NCBI RefSeq assembly: GCF_000620805.1
Contig: NZ_KK211187.1
Location: 176,894 to 240,893 of the forward strand
Reading direction: 5' to 3'
Source of the DNA: Exiguobacterium undae DSM 14481
Lineage (GTDB): Bacteria > Bacillota > Bacilli > Exiguobacteriales > Exiguobacteriaceae
DNA: 64,000 bases
Within the stretch, counting starts at the first letter, position 1; every line of letters starts with the position of its first letter. Below are positions 1 through 9,249 of this stretch, one piece after another. The notes beneath the pieces were generated by a model. It was not told the DNA's origin. It made no database searches and worked only from the letters and a program-made list of their open reading frames with translations. The translations under genes were made by a program, and so were the position numbers.

Positions 1-276
1 TGGATCATATCCCAAAATCGGTTCGCGTGAATCGATCTGTCTGACTAAAAAGCAGATCTCTTGTCCGTTTGCGTGAGTTTCTGAGTAAAGCGGTTTGATG
101 ATGCGGATGGCGAGATTCACTTCCTCTTGCATCTCCCGGATGACCGCTTGTTCGAAGGTTTCATGTTCCTCGAGACCCCCTCCGGGTAATGTCCAGAAAC
201 TTCGATCGTTTGTTTCAAGACGAACCATCAAAATCCTACCGTTCTCAATTAAGGCTGCACAGGCACGATGGCGCAA
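1..276 (-). CDS. Nudix hydrolase (3' end cut by window edge)
   Basis: Partial protein of about 92 residues read leftward off the window. It carries a Nudix box, GGGLEEHETFEQAVIREMQE followed by EV, which fits GX5EX7REUXEEXGU. The family hydrolyses nucleoside diphosphates linked to another moiety; the substrate cannot be told here. An ATG lies eight codons upstream at 300 but has no ribosome site. A strong GGAGG sits about 8 nt before the TTG at 276, so TTG is preferred. It follows the ykpA terminator and is probably transcribed separately. Confidence 0.85.
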   Translation of the reverse strand, partial: MRHRACAALIENGRILMVRLETNDRSFWTLPGGGLEEHETFEQAVIREMQEEVNLAIRIIKPLYSETHANGQEICFLVRQIDSREPILGYDP

Positions 277-314
277 CGTTTTTCCTCCTCTGATGGGCAT
301 GATATCTTCAGTCT

Positions 315-350
315 ACAAAAAAGAGACCTCATCCGCTAGGACAGGTCTCT
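315..350 (-). terminator. Intrinsic terminator after ykpA
   Basis: On the minus strand an 8-bp stem AGAGACCT/AGGTCTCT is followed by a run of T. It lies just past the ykpA stop codon. Confidence 0.85.
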
Positions 351-361
351 CGTTTCATTAC

Positions 362-1987
362 TTAGTTCGTCGCATACAACGTTGATAATTGTTGTTGGAC
401 AGAGTCATTGTTGAGGTATTCATCATACGTCGTTTCTTTGTCGACGATACCGTTTGGCGTCAATTCGATGATCCGGTTTGCGATTGTTTCAACAAACTGA
501 TGGTCATGCGAGCTGAAGAGCATTGCGCCTTTATAAGCGATCAAGCCATCGTTGAGGGCTGTGATCGATTCAAGATCCAAGTGATTCGTCGGATCGTCGA
601 GAACAAGCACGTTTGAGCCGCTGAGCATCGCTTTTGATAACATACAACGGACTTTCTCTCCCCCAGATAAAACAGACGCTTTTTTCATGACTTCTTCGCC
701 TGAGAAGAGCATCCGACCGAGGAAACCACGGAGGAACGTGTCGCTCTCATCGGCTGGCGAATACTGACGTAACCAGTCGAGGATTGTTTTGTCCGATCCT
801 TCGAAGAAGGCCGAGTTATCTTTTGGCAAGTACGATTGTGACGTCGTAACGCCCCATTTGAAAGTCCCGCTGTCTGCTTCGATTTCACCCATGAGGATTT
901 TAAAGAGTGTCGTGATGGCAATGTCATTTTGGCTGATAAAGACGACTTTATCCGTTTTGTTTAATGAGAAACGAACATTATCCAGTACTTTGACGCCATC
1001 GATTGTCTTCGAAATGCCATCAACAATCAACAGATCGTTTCCGATTTCACGTTCCGGTGTGAAGCCGACGAACGGATAACGGCGTGAAGACGGACGGATG
1101 TCGTCGAGTGTGATCTTATCAAGCAATTTCTTCCGTGATGTCGCTTGTTTCGCTTTTGAGGCGTTCGAACTGAAACGGGCGATAAAGGCTTGAAGTTCTT
1201 TGATTTTCTCTTCTTTTTTCTTGTTTTGGTCGCCTGCCATACGTGAAGCGAGCTGACTTGACTCATACCAGAAATCATAGTTTCCGATGTAGAGTTGGAT
1301 TTTTCCGTAGTCGAGATCGGCCATGTGCGTACAGACGTTGTTGAGGAAGTGACGGTCGTGGGAAATGACGATGACCGTGTTCTCAAATCCGATCAAGAAT
1401 TCTTCGAGCCATTTAACGGCTTTCAAGTCAAGACCATTGGTCGGCTCATCGAGTAACAGGATATCCGGCTTACCGAACAAAGCTTGTGCAAGCAAGACTT
1501 TGACCTTTTCGCCACCCGTCAATTCAGCCATTGTTTTCGTATGCAGGTTTTCTTTGATTCCGAGACCTTGTAAAAGCATCGCCGCTTCCGACTCTGCTTC
1601 CCACCCGTTCATTTCCGCGAACTCACCTTCGAGTTCAGCGGCACGCATGCCGTCTTCATCCGAGAAGTTTTCTTTCATATAAATGGCATCTTTTTCTTTC
1701 ATGACTTCATAAAGACGTTTATGTCCCATCATGACCGTTTCGATGACTTGGAACTCTTCGTATTCGTAATGGTTCTGACGCAGGACACCAAGACGTTCGC
1801 CCGGAGTGATGATGACGTCTCCTTGCTGCGCTTCGATATCGCCGGCAAGAATTTTAAGGAACGTTGATTTACCGGCACCGTTTGCACCGATGAGACCGTA
1901 GCAGTTACCTGGTGTGAACTTGATGTTGACGTCTTCGAATAATTTGCGGTCCGCAAAGCGGAGACCGACGTTTTGTACTGTAATCAT
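362..1987 (-). CDS. ykpA: ABC-F family ATPase YkpA-like
   Basis: 541 residues, two ABC domains and no membrane segment, as in ribosome-associated ABC-F proteins. NBD1 is canonical: P-loop GANGAGKST (about 34-42), LTGGE signature (about 156-160) and LLLDEPTNGLD (about 177-187). NBD2 is degenerate: the P-loop position reads ISQNDIAITT (351-360) with no lysine, and Walker B reads LDDPTNHLD with Asp at the catalytic Glu position. Linker KKKEEKIKELQAFIARFSSN is basic. The frame is open 27 codons further upstream, but the ATG at 1987 begins the conserved MITVQNVGLRF. Length and sequence texture match Bacillus YkpA. Probably monocistronic. Confidence 0.9.
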   Translation of the reverse strand: MITVQNVGLRFADRKLFEDVNIKFTPGNCYGLIGANGAGKSTFLKILAGDIEAQQGDVIITPGERLGVLRQNHYEYEEFQVIETVMMGHKRLYEVMKEKDAIYMKENFSDEDGMRAAELEGEFAEMNGWEAESEAAMLLQGLGIKENLHTKTMAELTGGEKVKVLLAQALFGKPDILLLDEPTNGLDLKAVKWLEEFLIGFENTVIVISHDRHFLNNVCTHMADLDYGKIQLYIGNYDFWYESSQLASRMAGDQNKKKEEKIKELQAFIARFSSNASKAKQATSRKKLLDKITLDDIRPSSRRYPFVGFTPEREIGNDLLIVDGISKTIDGVKVLDNVRFSLNKTDKVVFISQNDIAITTLFKILMGEIEADSGTFKWGVTTSQSYLPKDNSAFFEGSDKTILDWLRQYSPADESDTFLRGFLGRMLFSGEEVMKKASVLSGGEKVRCMLSKAMLSGSNVLVLDDPTNHLDLESITALNDGLIAYKGAMLFSSHDHQFVETIANRIIELTPNGIVDKETTYDEYLNNDSVQQQLSTLYATN

Positions 1988-2187
1988 ATAGAGATGAACC
2001 CTCGTTTCTAGTGTGTGATGTGCTGTTACGAGTGTACCACAAAATGATACGCTTCGTTTCAAGGACAAAGTTCTTTACATCTTAGACCGGATTGCGAAAA
2101 TTAGCAACCATGCTTTTAATCAAAATGAAACATTTTCCAGTCTGAAGCGTAAGATGAAGTAAGGAGTTGACAAAGGAGGAGGACGGC

Positions 2188-2292
2188 ATGGCAGCACTTT
2201 TCACATTATTATTTTTTGCACTCATCGTCTTGCTAGCCATTGAACTGTACAAGTACATCCAAGACAAAATTGATAAAGGGGATTCTAAATGA
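2188..2292 (+). CDS. 34-residue membrane microprotein
   Basis: Small ORF with a very strong ribosome site (AAAGGAGGAGGA, about 5 nt before ATG). The product starts MAALFTLLFFALIVLLAIEL, one hydrophobic helix, then a short charged tail ending KGDSK. Its TGA overlaps the ATG of the SPFH gene (ATGA), so the two are probably translationally coupled. It may be a membrane partner of the SPFH protein; that is inference from position. I do not recognise a family. Confidence 0.7.
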   Translation: MAALFTLLFFALIVLLAIELYKYIQDKIDKGDSK

Positions 2293-3161
2293 GAGAAATC
2301 AAACCAAAAAAACGCATCCGCCCATCGATGATCATCGCAGGGGTGATCGTTGTTGCCCTTCTTGCGATGACACCATTCATCGTCGAACAAATCGAACCGG
2401 GTCAAGTCGGTGTCGTCTATAAGCCATCGAGTGGTGTGCAAGATGAGACGTTGTCACAAGGCTGGCATATCGTTTCACCGATTACGCGCGTAACCGAGTA
2501 TCCGATCCGGACACAGACAAAATCACTCGACAACATGACACTGGCGACAAAAGACGGGAAAAATATCGTCGTCGACTTTACGTACAGCTTTTCGGTATCA
2601 CCTGATCAAGTGACGGAAGTCTTTAATAAATTTGGTCCGATTGAAATCGATGAGATTGCTGCGGGTTATTTAAAGCAACGTCTCTATGATGCCTCGCGTG
2701 AGCAAATTTCAAAAGTCACGGTCCTTGAGCTGTTCGGAGAACAGTCCGGAAATGTCTCGACAAGCATTCAGACACAGTTCGCCCAGGATGTGAAAAAGAT
2801 TGGATTCATCATCGAAGACGTCGCACTCGGAGCACCGAAACCAGATGCGAAGACGCAGGAAGCCATCGATGCACGGGTCAAGGCCTCACAAGAATTAGAT
2901 AAAAAGAAAACAGACCTGGCAATCGCGAAAGCGGAAGCAGAACGGTTGCGGGTAGAAGCAAAAGGTGCGGCAGATGCCCGGTTGATTGAAGCACAAGGAC
3001 TCGCCAAAGCCCAAAAAGAATTACAGAAGACGTTGACGGAAGAGATGATTCAGTACGAAGCCGTCAAGAAGTGGGACGGAAAATCACCGCTTGTCAGCGG
3101 ATCAGGCAGCATGGTGCAATTGCCGCTTCCAGACCAACAAACAACAACAGAAGAAAAGTAA
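2289..3161 (+). CDS. SPFH/prohibitin-family membrane protein
   Basis: 290 residues. A short basic N-terminus is followed by one membrane helix (about 14-34), then an SPFH/Band 7 domain beginning EQIEPGQVGVVYKPSSG. Alanine-, glutamate- and lysine-rich coiled coil follows (about 195-255), ending in a low-complexity tail QQTTTEEK. Prohibitin-like proteins form membrane-anchored ring scaffolds; no specific client is evident. Start ATG overlaps the stop of the upstream microprotein gene. A terminator follows, so the unit is bicistronic. Confidence 0.85.
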   Translation: MREIKPKKRIRPSMIIAGVIVVALLAMTPFIVEQIEPGQVGVVYKPSSGVQDETLSQGWHIVSPITRVTEYPIRTQTKSLDNMTLATKDGKNIVVDFTYSFSVSPDQVTEVFNKFGPIEIDEIAAGYLKQRLYDASREQISKVTVLELFGEQSGNVSTSIQTQFAQDVKKIGFIIEDVALGAPKPDAKTQEAIDARVKASQELDKKKTDLAIAKAEAERLRVEAKGAADARLIEAQGLAKAQKELQKTLTEEMIQYEAVKKWDGKSPLVSGSGSMVQLPLPDQQTTTEEK

Positions 3162-3168
3162 GGGAAGT

Positions 3169-3198
3169 ATACGTCTTTCGATGGAAAGGCGTATTTTT
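3169..3198 (+). terminator. Intrinsic terminator after SPFH gene
   Basis: Stem ATACGTCTTTC/GAAAGGCGTAT (one G-T pair), loop GATG, then five T. Confidence 0.9.
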
Positions 3199-3410
3199 CT
3201 TGCTGAAATTTTAATTCAAACTGTAATTCTGGAAAAGTAAAATAAAGTAAAAAAATGAGCAATCGATACGTAAAATCATATTTCAAGAAAAAAATCTCTA
3301 AAGTACATTTTTGGAATACCCATTAATTGGTTTAATTACCTGTTTTAAAGGAAATTATCGATAATATGAGTAGGTCTAATGAAATAGGTCAATGGGAGGG
3401 AAAGAGAGGC

Positions 3411-4916
3411 ATGTATAAAAACCGTTCTCCGAATCTCATCATAATCATAATTTTTCTCTATTCTCTCGTGATGCCGGTCGACACAAGCCGGGCAATCACA
3501 AATCAGACTGAATCAGAAGAACCGTTAACGATTGAAGTCTGTAAAAAATTATTAGAAGAAATCGAGGTCGAGACGAACTCGCTCGATGATCCGGTTCTTT
3601 TGGAAAAAAAGAAAGCGTGCGAAATCTTGATCGAACAAACGGAACCGGAGATAACAAACGAAGAAGAGGAAGCGTCAACGCCCGATACGGAATCTCCGGA
3701 AGAACCAAATGAAAATGAAGTAATCTTACCACCTGATTCAAAAAAAGATGAACCGGTGGTCCCTTCCACACCTGAGAGCGACATCCCGATGACCCCAGAA
3801 TCACCCACACCTGAGAGCGATATTCCAGCATCCAAGGAAGATATTCCAAAGCATTCTAATGAGTCTGATTTACCTGAACCTCCTGCTTCTGAAAATGAAG
3901 AATCTCCGATTGCTGAACCTTCGTCGTCAGAAGATCAATTGAACGAAGAGCAGAATCAACTTCCCTCAGAAGACACGGAATCGTCGCTGGAAGAACTACC
4001 AGTCGCGGAAGCACCTAAAAAAGAGACACCATCCCAGCGACCAGTTGTTTCGCCTCGTCTTGCAGGTGTCGCGTTATTAGGAAACTCGAGTTTAAGCGCT
4101 ACGTACAATGCGACAACACAGACAATTGAACTCGTTAACACGGTGTCGAGTCTTTTAAATGTCAATCTAACCAGTGGCTATATGATCTTTCGATTGCCAC
4201 CAGAAGTGATGCAAAGTATTGAGACGGACTCGATTCAACTCCAGTATCGATACAGCGGATTATTAGGAATCGGCACACGAACGGTCGATGTTGTACCGGT
4301 GATTGATCGGACAAACAATCAAATCTACGCTGACGTGAGCTCCTTACTAAAGCTGTCTGTATTAAGCAGCGATCGCTTCACATTATCGTTTAAAGTCGGC
4401 AAACTACCGGTTGGTCTGGATAAAATCTATACCTTCAACAGTGCATTGACCGATGGTTTGATTGATTTAAATGTATTAAGTGGTAACACAGCGACGGCAA
4501 CACTCGGAATCGGACCAACGTTTCGCCTGACCGTACCGCCGACGCTTGATTTTGGCAGTCATGAGTTGACGGGGCGGGAAACCATCATCGCCCGCCTCGC
4601 ACCAATGACCATTTCAATTGCACACGAAAATGCGACTGGGTACAACTGGCGATTGCAAGCGAGTCTGACGCGTCCGATGACCAGTACGGAAGGCGATATA
4701 TTGGAGGATGTCTTGTATTTCAAGATATCCACTCAAAAACAGCTGTTGCAAGCAACAGAGATTGAAGTCGCAACCGGACAAATGACAGCGAACCAAAATC
4801 AATCACCACTCGTCTATGCCAAAGAGGAAGGAATTATTCTCGATCTGACAGGAAAACAGGCTACACCTTCAACGTACAGTGCAGATATTCAATGGAATTT
4901 GATCAATGCGCCTTAA
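3411..4916 (+). CDS. WxL-domain surface protein with acidic Pro/Ser/Glu stalk
   Basis: 501 residues, probably secreted and wall-associated. The signal peptide starts MYKNRSPNLIIIIIFLYSLV. An acidic Pro/Glu/Ser region (about 35-220) contains in-frame repeats of TPESDIP. The C-terminal domain has LDFGSHEL, YNWRL and a final ADIQWNLINAP, the proximal and distal WxL motifs that bind peptidoglycan non-covalently in Firmicutes. The frame is open 15 codons upstream, but the start at 3411 has GGGAGG nearby and begins the signal peptide. First gene of a WxL cluster with the next two genes. Confidence 0.85.
   Translation: MYKNRSPNLIIIIIFLYSLVMPVDTSRAITNQTESEEPLTIEVCKKLLEEIEVETNSLDDPVLLEKKKACEILIEQTEPEITNEEEEASTPDTESPEEPNENEVILPPDSKKDEPVVPSTPESDIPMTPESPTPESDIPASKEDIPKHSNESDLPEPPASENEESPIAEPSSSEDQLNEEQNQLPSEDTESSLEELPVAEAPKKETPSQRPVVSPRLAGVALLGNSSLSATYNATTQTIELVNTVSSLLNVNLTSGYMIFRLPPEVMQSIETDSIQLQYRYSGLLGIGTRTVDVVPVIDRTNNQIYADVSSLLKLSVLSSDRFTLSFKVGKLPVGLDKIYTFNSALTDGLIDLNVLSGNTATATLGIGPTFRLTVPPTLDFGSHELTGRETIIARLAPMTISIAHENATGYNWRLQASLTRPMTSTEGDILEDVLYFKISTQKQLLQATEIEVATGQMTANQNQSPLVYAKEEGIILDLTGKQATPSTYSADIQWNLINAP
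3766..3826 (+). repeat. In-frame 39-bp direct repeat encoding TPESDIP
   Basis: CCACACCTGAGAGCGA occurs at 3766 and 3805, 39 bp (13 codons) apart, inside the stalk of the WxL protein. Such repeats can change copy number and so stalk length. Confidence 0.8.
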
Positions 4917-4934
4917 AAAGAGGGGGAAACTGAG

Positions 4935-5636
4935 ATGAGAAAAAAATTTGTTGTGACATCGGTATTGATGAGTGCTGCTTTACTGCTTGGGACAACTTCC
5001 GCGTTTGCGGCTACGACATCGACCGGAAACTCGCAGGCGACGATTACTTTCACGACCGATAAAGCTCCTGTCATCGTTGATCCGGAAACACCAGATCCGG
5101 CAGATCCATATGATCCAACTGGCGACGGAGGAAACGAGCCGACAGGTAATACGGGTCCTCTTACGCTTGACTATGCACCGGATTTCAATTTTGGTTCGCA
5201 TGAAGCGCTTGCGACCAATTCAGCAGTGTATCAAGCACTGGATGAAAAACCATTTTTGCAAGTGACCGATCGACGCGCGATTCGTTCACAGTGGGATGTG
5301 AACGTAAAGCTTGGGGCATTTCAAAACTCCGAAACCTCTGAGGAATCATTGGCGGGGACGAAGCTGTCCATCAAAAACGGGATTGTTAAATCAGTCATTG
5401 GATTGACGGGTGTTCCGGCTCCGACAACCCAAGACATTGAATTAACCGCAGGTGCAACAGATGGAACCACGATTTTATCCTCAGCTGCCGGTACGTTCTC
5501 GACCTGGCTGGTGTACTGGCCAAAAGCATTGGAACAACAAGAACCTCGCATCTCATTAAACGTTCCGATTAATACACAAGTTAAAGGAACACACACGGCT
5601 ACCCTTGAGTGGGTACTCTCTGACGTCGTGAATTGA
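4935..5636 (+). CDS. WxL-domain cell-surface protein
   Basis: 233 residues. Signal peptide with AFA-A cleavage (about residue 25). A DPETPDPADPYDP segment typical of small WxL proteins is followed by a WxL domain: LDYAPDFNFGSHEA, SQWDVNV near the middle, and C-terminal TATLEWVLSDVVN. The protein should be secreted and held on peptidoglycan by the WxL fold. It lies 18 bp after the larger WxL protein and 23 bp before the DUF916/DUF3324 gene, and is clearly one operon with them. Confidence 0.9.
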   Translation: MRKKFVVTSVLMSAALLLGTTSAFAATTSTGNSQATITFTTDKAPVIVDPETPDPADPYDPTGDGGNEPTGNTGPLTLDYAPDFNFGSHEALATNSAVYQALDEKPFLQVTDRRAIRSQWDVNVKLGAFQNSETSEESLAGTKLSIKNGIVKSVIGLTGVPAPTTQDIELTAGATDGTTILSSAAGTFSTWLVYWPKALEQQEPRISLNVPINTQVKGTHTATLEWVLSDVVN

Positions 5637-5659
5637 TGTGAGATGAAGGGGGGATAGAG

Positions 5660-6673
5660 ATGAAGCAATGGGGAATCAGCGGTCTTGCCGTCATATTGTA
5701 TCTGTTGTTCAGTGCAGGTAGTTCGTCTTTTGTCAAAGCAGATGCACCTGTTAATTTTTCGATTGAAGCGGTACCGAACGATTTTCAAGTCGACTCGGGT
5801 GTCACGTACTTTGATTTACGAATGGCGGGCAATCAAAAAACGGATGTCCGGGTTCGGATTTACAATCATGGTTCGGACGATCAAACATTTTTGACATCCG
5901 TTCGCAACGCGACGACGAATGGGAACGGATTAATCGTCTATGAGCAAAAAAAACCGCTTCCGCTTGCTCCTGTTTCCTTAACGGAAATGATTCGACCGGC
6001 TACGAAATCGACCTTCATCAAAGGTGGCGAATCGAAGATTGTTTCCTTACCCCTGCAAATTCCAAATGAATTGACGGGAACCGTTCTGGCAGGGATCCGA
6101 GTCGAAAAAAAATTCGACGAAAACGAAACAAAAGAAGATACAATTGGGATTCAAAACCGACATGCCTATATTATCGGATTGAAGGTCCGTTCCGAGATTA
6201 AAGACGTCTCTCCTGAATTGACGTATGAAGGGATTCAAACCAAATCCTACCTGACACGCCCCAACGTTTTGGTGAAGCTTGCGAACCAAGCCGCGACGAT
6301 TACGAAACCGATGAAATTTGAAGCGGTCATTTCGAAAAATAAAAAGGTCGTCGTTCGAAAAGAAATGGACGTTCGCTTTGCACCGTCGACCTATATGACA
6401 GTGCCGATTGAGACAATGGGGATTTTAAAAGCCGGCACGTACCAAGTGGCGATTCGCGTCGAGGGAAAAGAACGGACATGGACATGGAACGATGAATTTA
6501 AGGTGACGGAAAAACAAGTTAAACAAATGGAAGAGAAGATGCCAAAAATCGAAAAGAATCCGAACTCCTTGATCGGAGAATGGTCAAAGGAATTAATGAT
6601 TGCCTCGACCTTGATTATTTTTCTGCTACTCGGATACATTTATCGTTTAAAGAAGCAACAGCATTCTTCATGA
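5660..6673 (+). CDS. DUF916/DUF3324 WxL-interacting protein
   Basis: 337 residues. N-terminal signal peptide ending near FVKADA, two Ig-like regions (about 30-150 matching DUF916 style, about 160-290 DUF3324 style), then a membrane helix (about 310-328) and a short basic tail. In WxL clusters of Listeria, enterococci and lactobacilli this protein binds peptidoglycan and partners the WxL proteins at the surface. Last gene of the operon before a terminator. A dedicated sortase or LPXTG member is not present here. Confidence 0.85.
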   Translation: MKQWGISGLAVILYLLFSAGSSSFVKADAPVNFSIEAVPNDFQVDSGVTYFDLRMAGNQKTDVRVRIYNHGSDDQTFLTSVRNATTNGNGLIVYEQKKPLPLAPVSLTEMIRPATKSTFIKGGESKIVSLPLQIPNELTGTVLAGIRVEKKFDENETKEDTIGIQNRHAYIIGLKVRSEIKDVSPELTYEGIQTKSYLTRPNVLVKLANQAATITKPMKFEAVISKNKKVVVRKEMDVRFAPSTYMTVPIETMGILKAGTYQVAIRVEGKERTWTWNDEFKVTEKQVKQMEEKMPKIEKNPNSLIGEWSKELMIASTLIIFLLLGYIYRLKKQQHSS

Positions 6674-6678
6674 AAAAA

Positions 6679-6709
6679 AGCAGGTTCTCATGTCGAGAAT
6701 CTGCTTTTC
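6679..6709. terminator. Terminator between WxL operon and pepT
   Basis: Stem AGCAGGTTCTC/GAGAATCTGCT with a T run on the plus strand and an A run upstream, so it can serve both convergent units. Confidence 0.85.
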
Positions 6710-6719
6710 TTGAGTGATC

Positions 6720-7955
6720 TTATTTCGAAGACTGAGCGAATCGTTCCGCAATCGCAACCACAACTTCGGTTGCCTTCACCATATTGTCGACGGAAATGAA
6801 TTCAAACTTTCCGTGGTAGTTTTCACCGCCCGTGAAGATGTTCGGTGTCGGAAGTCCCATGTAAGAGAGCTGAGAGCCGTCTGTCCCGCCACGAATCGGT
6901 TTGATGATTGGTGTGACACCACGTGATTCCATCGCCGCATGGGCGATATCAACGATTTCCATGTGTGGTTCGATTTTTTCACGCATGTTGTAGTATTGAT
7001 CATTTAGTTTGATTTCGACACTGCCTGTCCCGTATTTCTTGTTCCATTCTTCAACCAAAGCCGTCAGGAAGTGTTTCCGGGCTTCGAATTTAGAACGGTC
7101 AAAATCACGGACGATGTAATGGACCGTCGTTTTTTCGACCGATCCTTCAAACGAAATCAAATGGTAGAATCCTTCGAAACCATCCGTAAATTCAGGAGCT
7201 TCGTCACCCGGTAACCGGTTTTGGAAAGCCATCGCGTGTTTTTGCGAATTGATCATCTTGTCTTTCGCCGTCCCTGGGTGGACGTTCGTGCCATGGAAAA
7301 CGATTTCTGCCGCAGCGGCGTTAAAGCTTTCATATTCGAGTTCGCCGAGTGGACCACCGTCAACTGTATACGCAAACTTTGCATCAAAGGCCGCGACATC
7401 AAAATGGTGCGGACCACGACCGATTTCTTCATCCGGTGTAAAAGCGACACGGATCCGACCGTGTTTGATTTCCGGATGGGTGATAAGGTGATGCATCGCG
7501 GTCATGATTTCGGCGATGCCGGCTTTATTATCTGCACCAAGCAAAGTTGTCCCGTCTGTCGTCATCAGTGTATGTCCGACATAGTTTTTCAGGGCCGGGA
7601 AATCCTTTGGTGACAGGATGACAGGGAGCGTCGCGTTGAGGACCAAGTCTTCGCCATCATAATCTTCGACGATTTGCGGATTGACGTTTGTTCCCGTAAA
7701 GTCAGTTGCCGTATCGAGATGGGCTAAAAATCCAATCGTTGGAACGTCGGCGTCCGTGTTTGAAGGGAGCGTCGCCATGACATATCCGTTGGCATCGACG
7801 GTCACATCACTCATCCCAATTTCCTTCAGCTCGTCAACGAGGAGTCGAGCAAGCGTCCATTGTCCTTCGGTGGTCGGGACGGTTGTGCTGGCGTAGTTCG
7901 ACTGGGTATCGATTTTTGCATATGTAGTCAAACGACGAATCAAATCATGTTTCAA
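6720..7955 (-). CDS. pepT: Peptidase T (tripeptide aminopeptidase)
   Basis: 411 residues, full length for PepT. Cytoplasmic dizinc M20 peptidase that releases N-terminal residues from tripeptides. Motifs visible: FLAHLDT (metal His and catalytic Asp), GADNKAG (bridging Asp), PDEEIGRG (catalytic Glu and metal Glu), [13 protein letters not shown], and C-terminal [20 protein letters not shown] and [11 protein letters not shown] (final metal His). The start is TTG with an AAAGGA upstream; no better start is in frame. Single gene, convergent with the WxL operon. Confidence 0.95.
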   Translation of the reverse strand: MKHDLIRRLTTYAKIDTQSNYASTTVPTTEGQWTLARLLVDELKEIGMSDVTVDANGYVMATLPSNTDADVPTIGFLAHLDTATDFTGTNVNPQIVEDYDGEDLVLNATLPVILSPKDFPALKNYVGHTLMTTDGTTLLGADNKAGIAEIMTAMHHLITHPEIKHGRIRVAFTPDEEIGRGPHHFDVAAFDAKFAYTVDGGPLGELEYESFNAAAAEIVFHGTNVHPGTAKDKMINSQKHAMAFQNRLPGDEAPEFTDGFEGFYHLISFEGSVEKTTVHYIVRDFDRSKFEARKHFLTALVEEWNKKYGTGSVEIKLNDQYYNMREKIEPHMEIVDIAHAAMESRGVTPIIKPIRGGTDGSQLSYMGLPTPNIFTGGENYHGKFEFISVDNMVKATEVVVAIAERFAQSSK

Positions 7956-8035
7956 GAAAAAAACGTCCTTTCTGAGTTAAGGTAACTTCATCATATCATG
8001 AAGCGAGAATGTTAGAGTATTCTGAATCATGGTGA

Positions 8036-8260
8036 ACTACTCACCACGTATTTGCTTCGCAAATTGAAGTGGGAGCTTCTTGGGAAGATCGTACTTTTAC
8101 TAGCTACGGTTATTTACCAAGCTCATCGGGTGGTTCCCACCCTGAAGGGTTTTCAGTCTGCTAACAGCAACAAGTTGATACTCGCATTAATATCTCTGTC
8201 ATGATGAGCGCCACAAGTACACGTCCATTCGCGTACATCGATCGTTTTCTTCTCACCTTT
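8036..8260 (-). ncRNA. Putative omega-RNA (reRNA) of TnpB
   Basis: In IS200/IS605 elements the guide RNA for TnpB spans the 3' part of tnpB and the right end, with the guide taken from flanking DNA. Here 115 bp of non-coding, stem-rich sequence separates the tnpB stop (8153) from the right-end hairpin. The guide would be the roughly 16-20 nt on the pepT side of about 8036. Assignment rests on position only. Confidence 0.35.
8040..8075. repeat. Right-end hairpin of the IS element
   Basis: Outer arms CTCACCAC/GTGGGAG with an inner perfect stem ATTTGC/GCAAAT around a 3-nt loop. This is the kind of imperfect single-stranded hairpin Y1 transposases recognise. Confidence 0.7.
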
Positions 8261-9244
8261 TACTCCACAAGAAGAACAGATTTGAGTAGAGGCGTACCAT
8301 TGGTCCACTTTGATTAGTGTTCGTCCGTAGAATGTGCATTTGTATTCCAGCTGTCGGACGAACGCATACCAACTGACGTCTCCAATCGATTTGGCGATCT
8401 TATGGTTCTTCATCATGTTCTTCGACTTCAGTGTCTCGACGACGATGACTTGGTTATCGTCAACGATCCGTTTCGACAGCTTATGAAGAAAATCTTGACG
8501 TTGATGTGCAATCTTTTCATGCTTCTTGGCTAGGATCATCCTCGCCTTGGCTCGGTTCTTACTTCCGATTTTCTTGCGTGACAAGGCGCGTTGCGCCTTC
8601 TTGATTTTCTCTTCGGACTTTCGAAGAAAACGAGGATTGTCAACTTTCTCAGAAACACGCTCATCATTTGTCATGATGGCGAAGTGCTCCAGACCAAGGT
8701 CGATTCCTACTTTATTCTTGGCCGGAACCCATTGCTCTTCGGATTGATCGACAAGGATCGAGATGAAGAATTTCTTTGTCTTCGTCATCGAGACCGTCGC
8801 GGACTTGATGACACCATCAAACGGACGATGTTGTTTCAACTTCACAAAACCGATTTTAGGCAGTTTCACCTTCCGATCTTGGATGCGGATGCTTCCCTTC
8901 AGATTGTTGGTCGTGTAAGAGGCTCGGTCGTTATGCTTTGATTTGAATTTCGGAAATCCGACAGACTGATCCCGAAAAAAGTTTTGGTACGCCCTGTTCA
9001 AGTCCATCTGAGCGTTCGCAAGGGAAAGACTGTCGACTTCTTTGAGGAAAGGGAATTCAGGCTTGTACTTCGCTGGGGTTGGGAGCTTTTGCTTTGCGCC
9101 AGGGTTGAGCTTCGAGTCTTCATACAGTCGAATCCGCTCTTCGAGCATCTTATTGTAGACGAAACGGACACAACCGAACGTCTTCATAAAATATTCTCGT
9201 TGTGGTTTCGTCGGATAAAGTCGAAACTTATACGCCTTCAGCAA
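8153..9244 (-). CDS. tnpB: TnpB RNA-guided nuclease of IS200/IS605
   Basis: 363 residues, close to the compact TnpB size. N-terminal KAYKFRLYPTKPQ is the family signature. RuvC residues are all present: D182 in GIDLG, E270 in VVVETL, and D351 in HHDRDINAS. A zinc ribbon is formed by CSSC (about 323-326) and CTCG (about 342-345). TnpB cuts DNA with a guide RNA transcribed from the element's right end. The frame runs open to 9352 inside tnpA, but AAGGAG about 7 nt before TTG at 9244 and the family N-terminus fix the start there. It begins 5 bp after the tnpA stop. Confidence 0.9.
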   Translation of the reverse strand: MLKAYKFRLYPTKPQREYFMKTFGCVRFVYNKMLEERIRLYEDSKLNPGAKQKLPTPAKYKPEFPFLKEVDSLSLANAQMDLNRAYQNFFRDQSVGFPKFKSKHNDRASYTTNNLKGSIRIQDRKVKLPKIGFVKLKQHRPFDGVIKSATVSMTKTKKFFISILVDQSEEQWVPAKNKVGIDLGLEHFAIMTNDERVSEKVDNPRFLRKSEEKIKKAQRALSRKKIGSKNRAKARMILAKKHEKIAHQRQDFLHKLSKRIVDDNQVIVVETLKSKNMMKNHKIAKSIGDVSWYAFVRQLEYKCTFYGRTLIKVDQWYASTQICSSCGVKGEKKTIDVREWTCTCGAHHDRDINASINLLLLAD

Positions 9245-9249
9245 AGTGA

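Noticed and set aside
2082-2441. 119-codon minus-strand frame over the SPFH start
   Set aside because: It overlaps the microprotein and SPFH genes on the other strand and has no ribosome site or domain.
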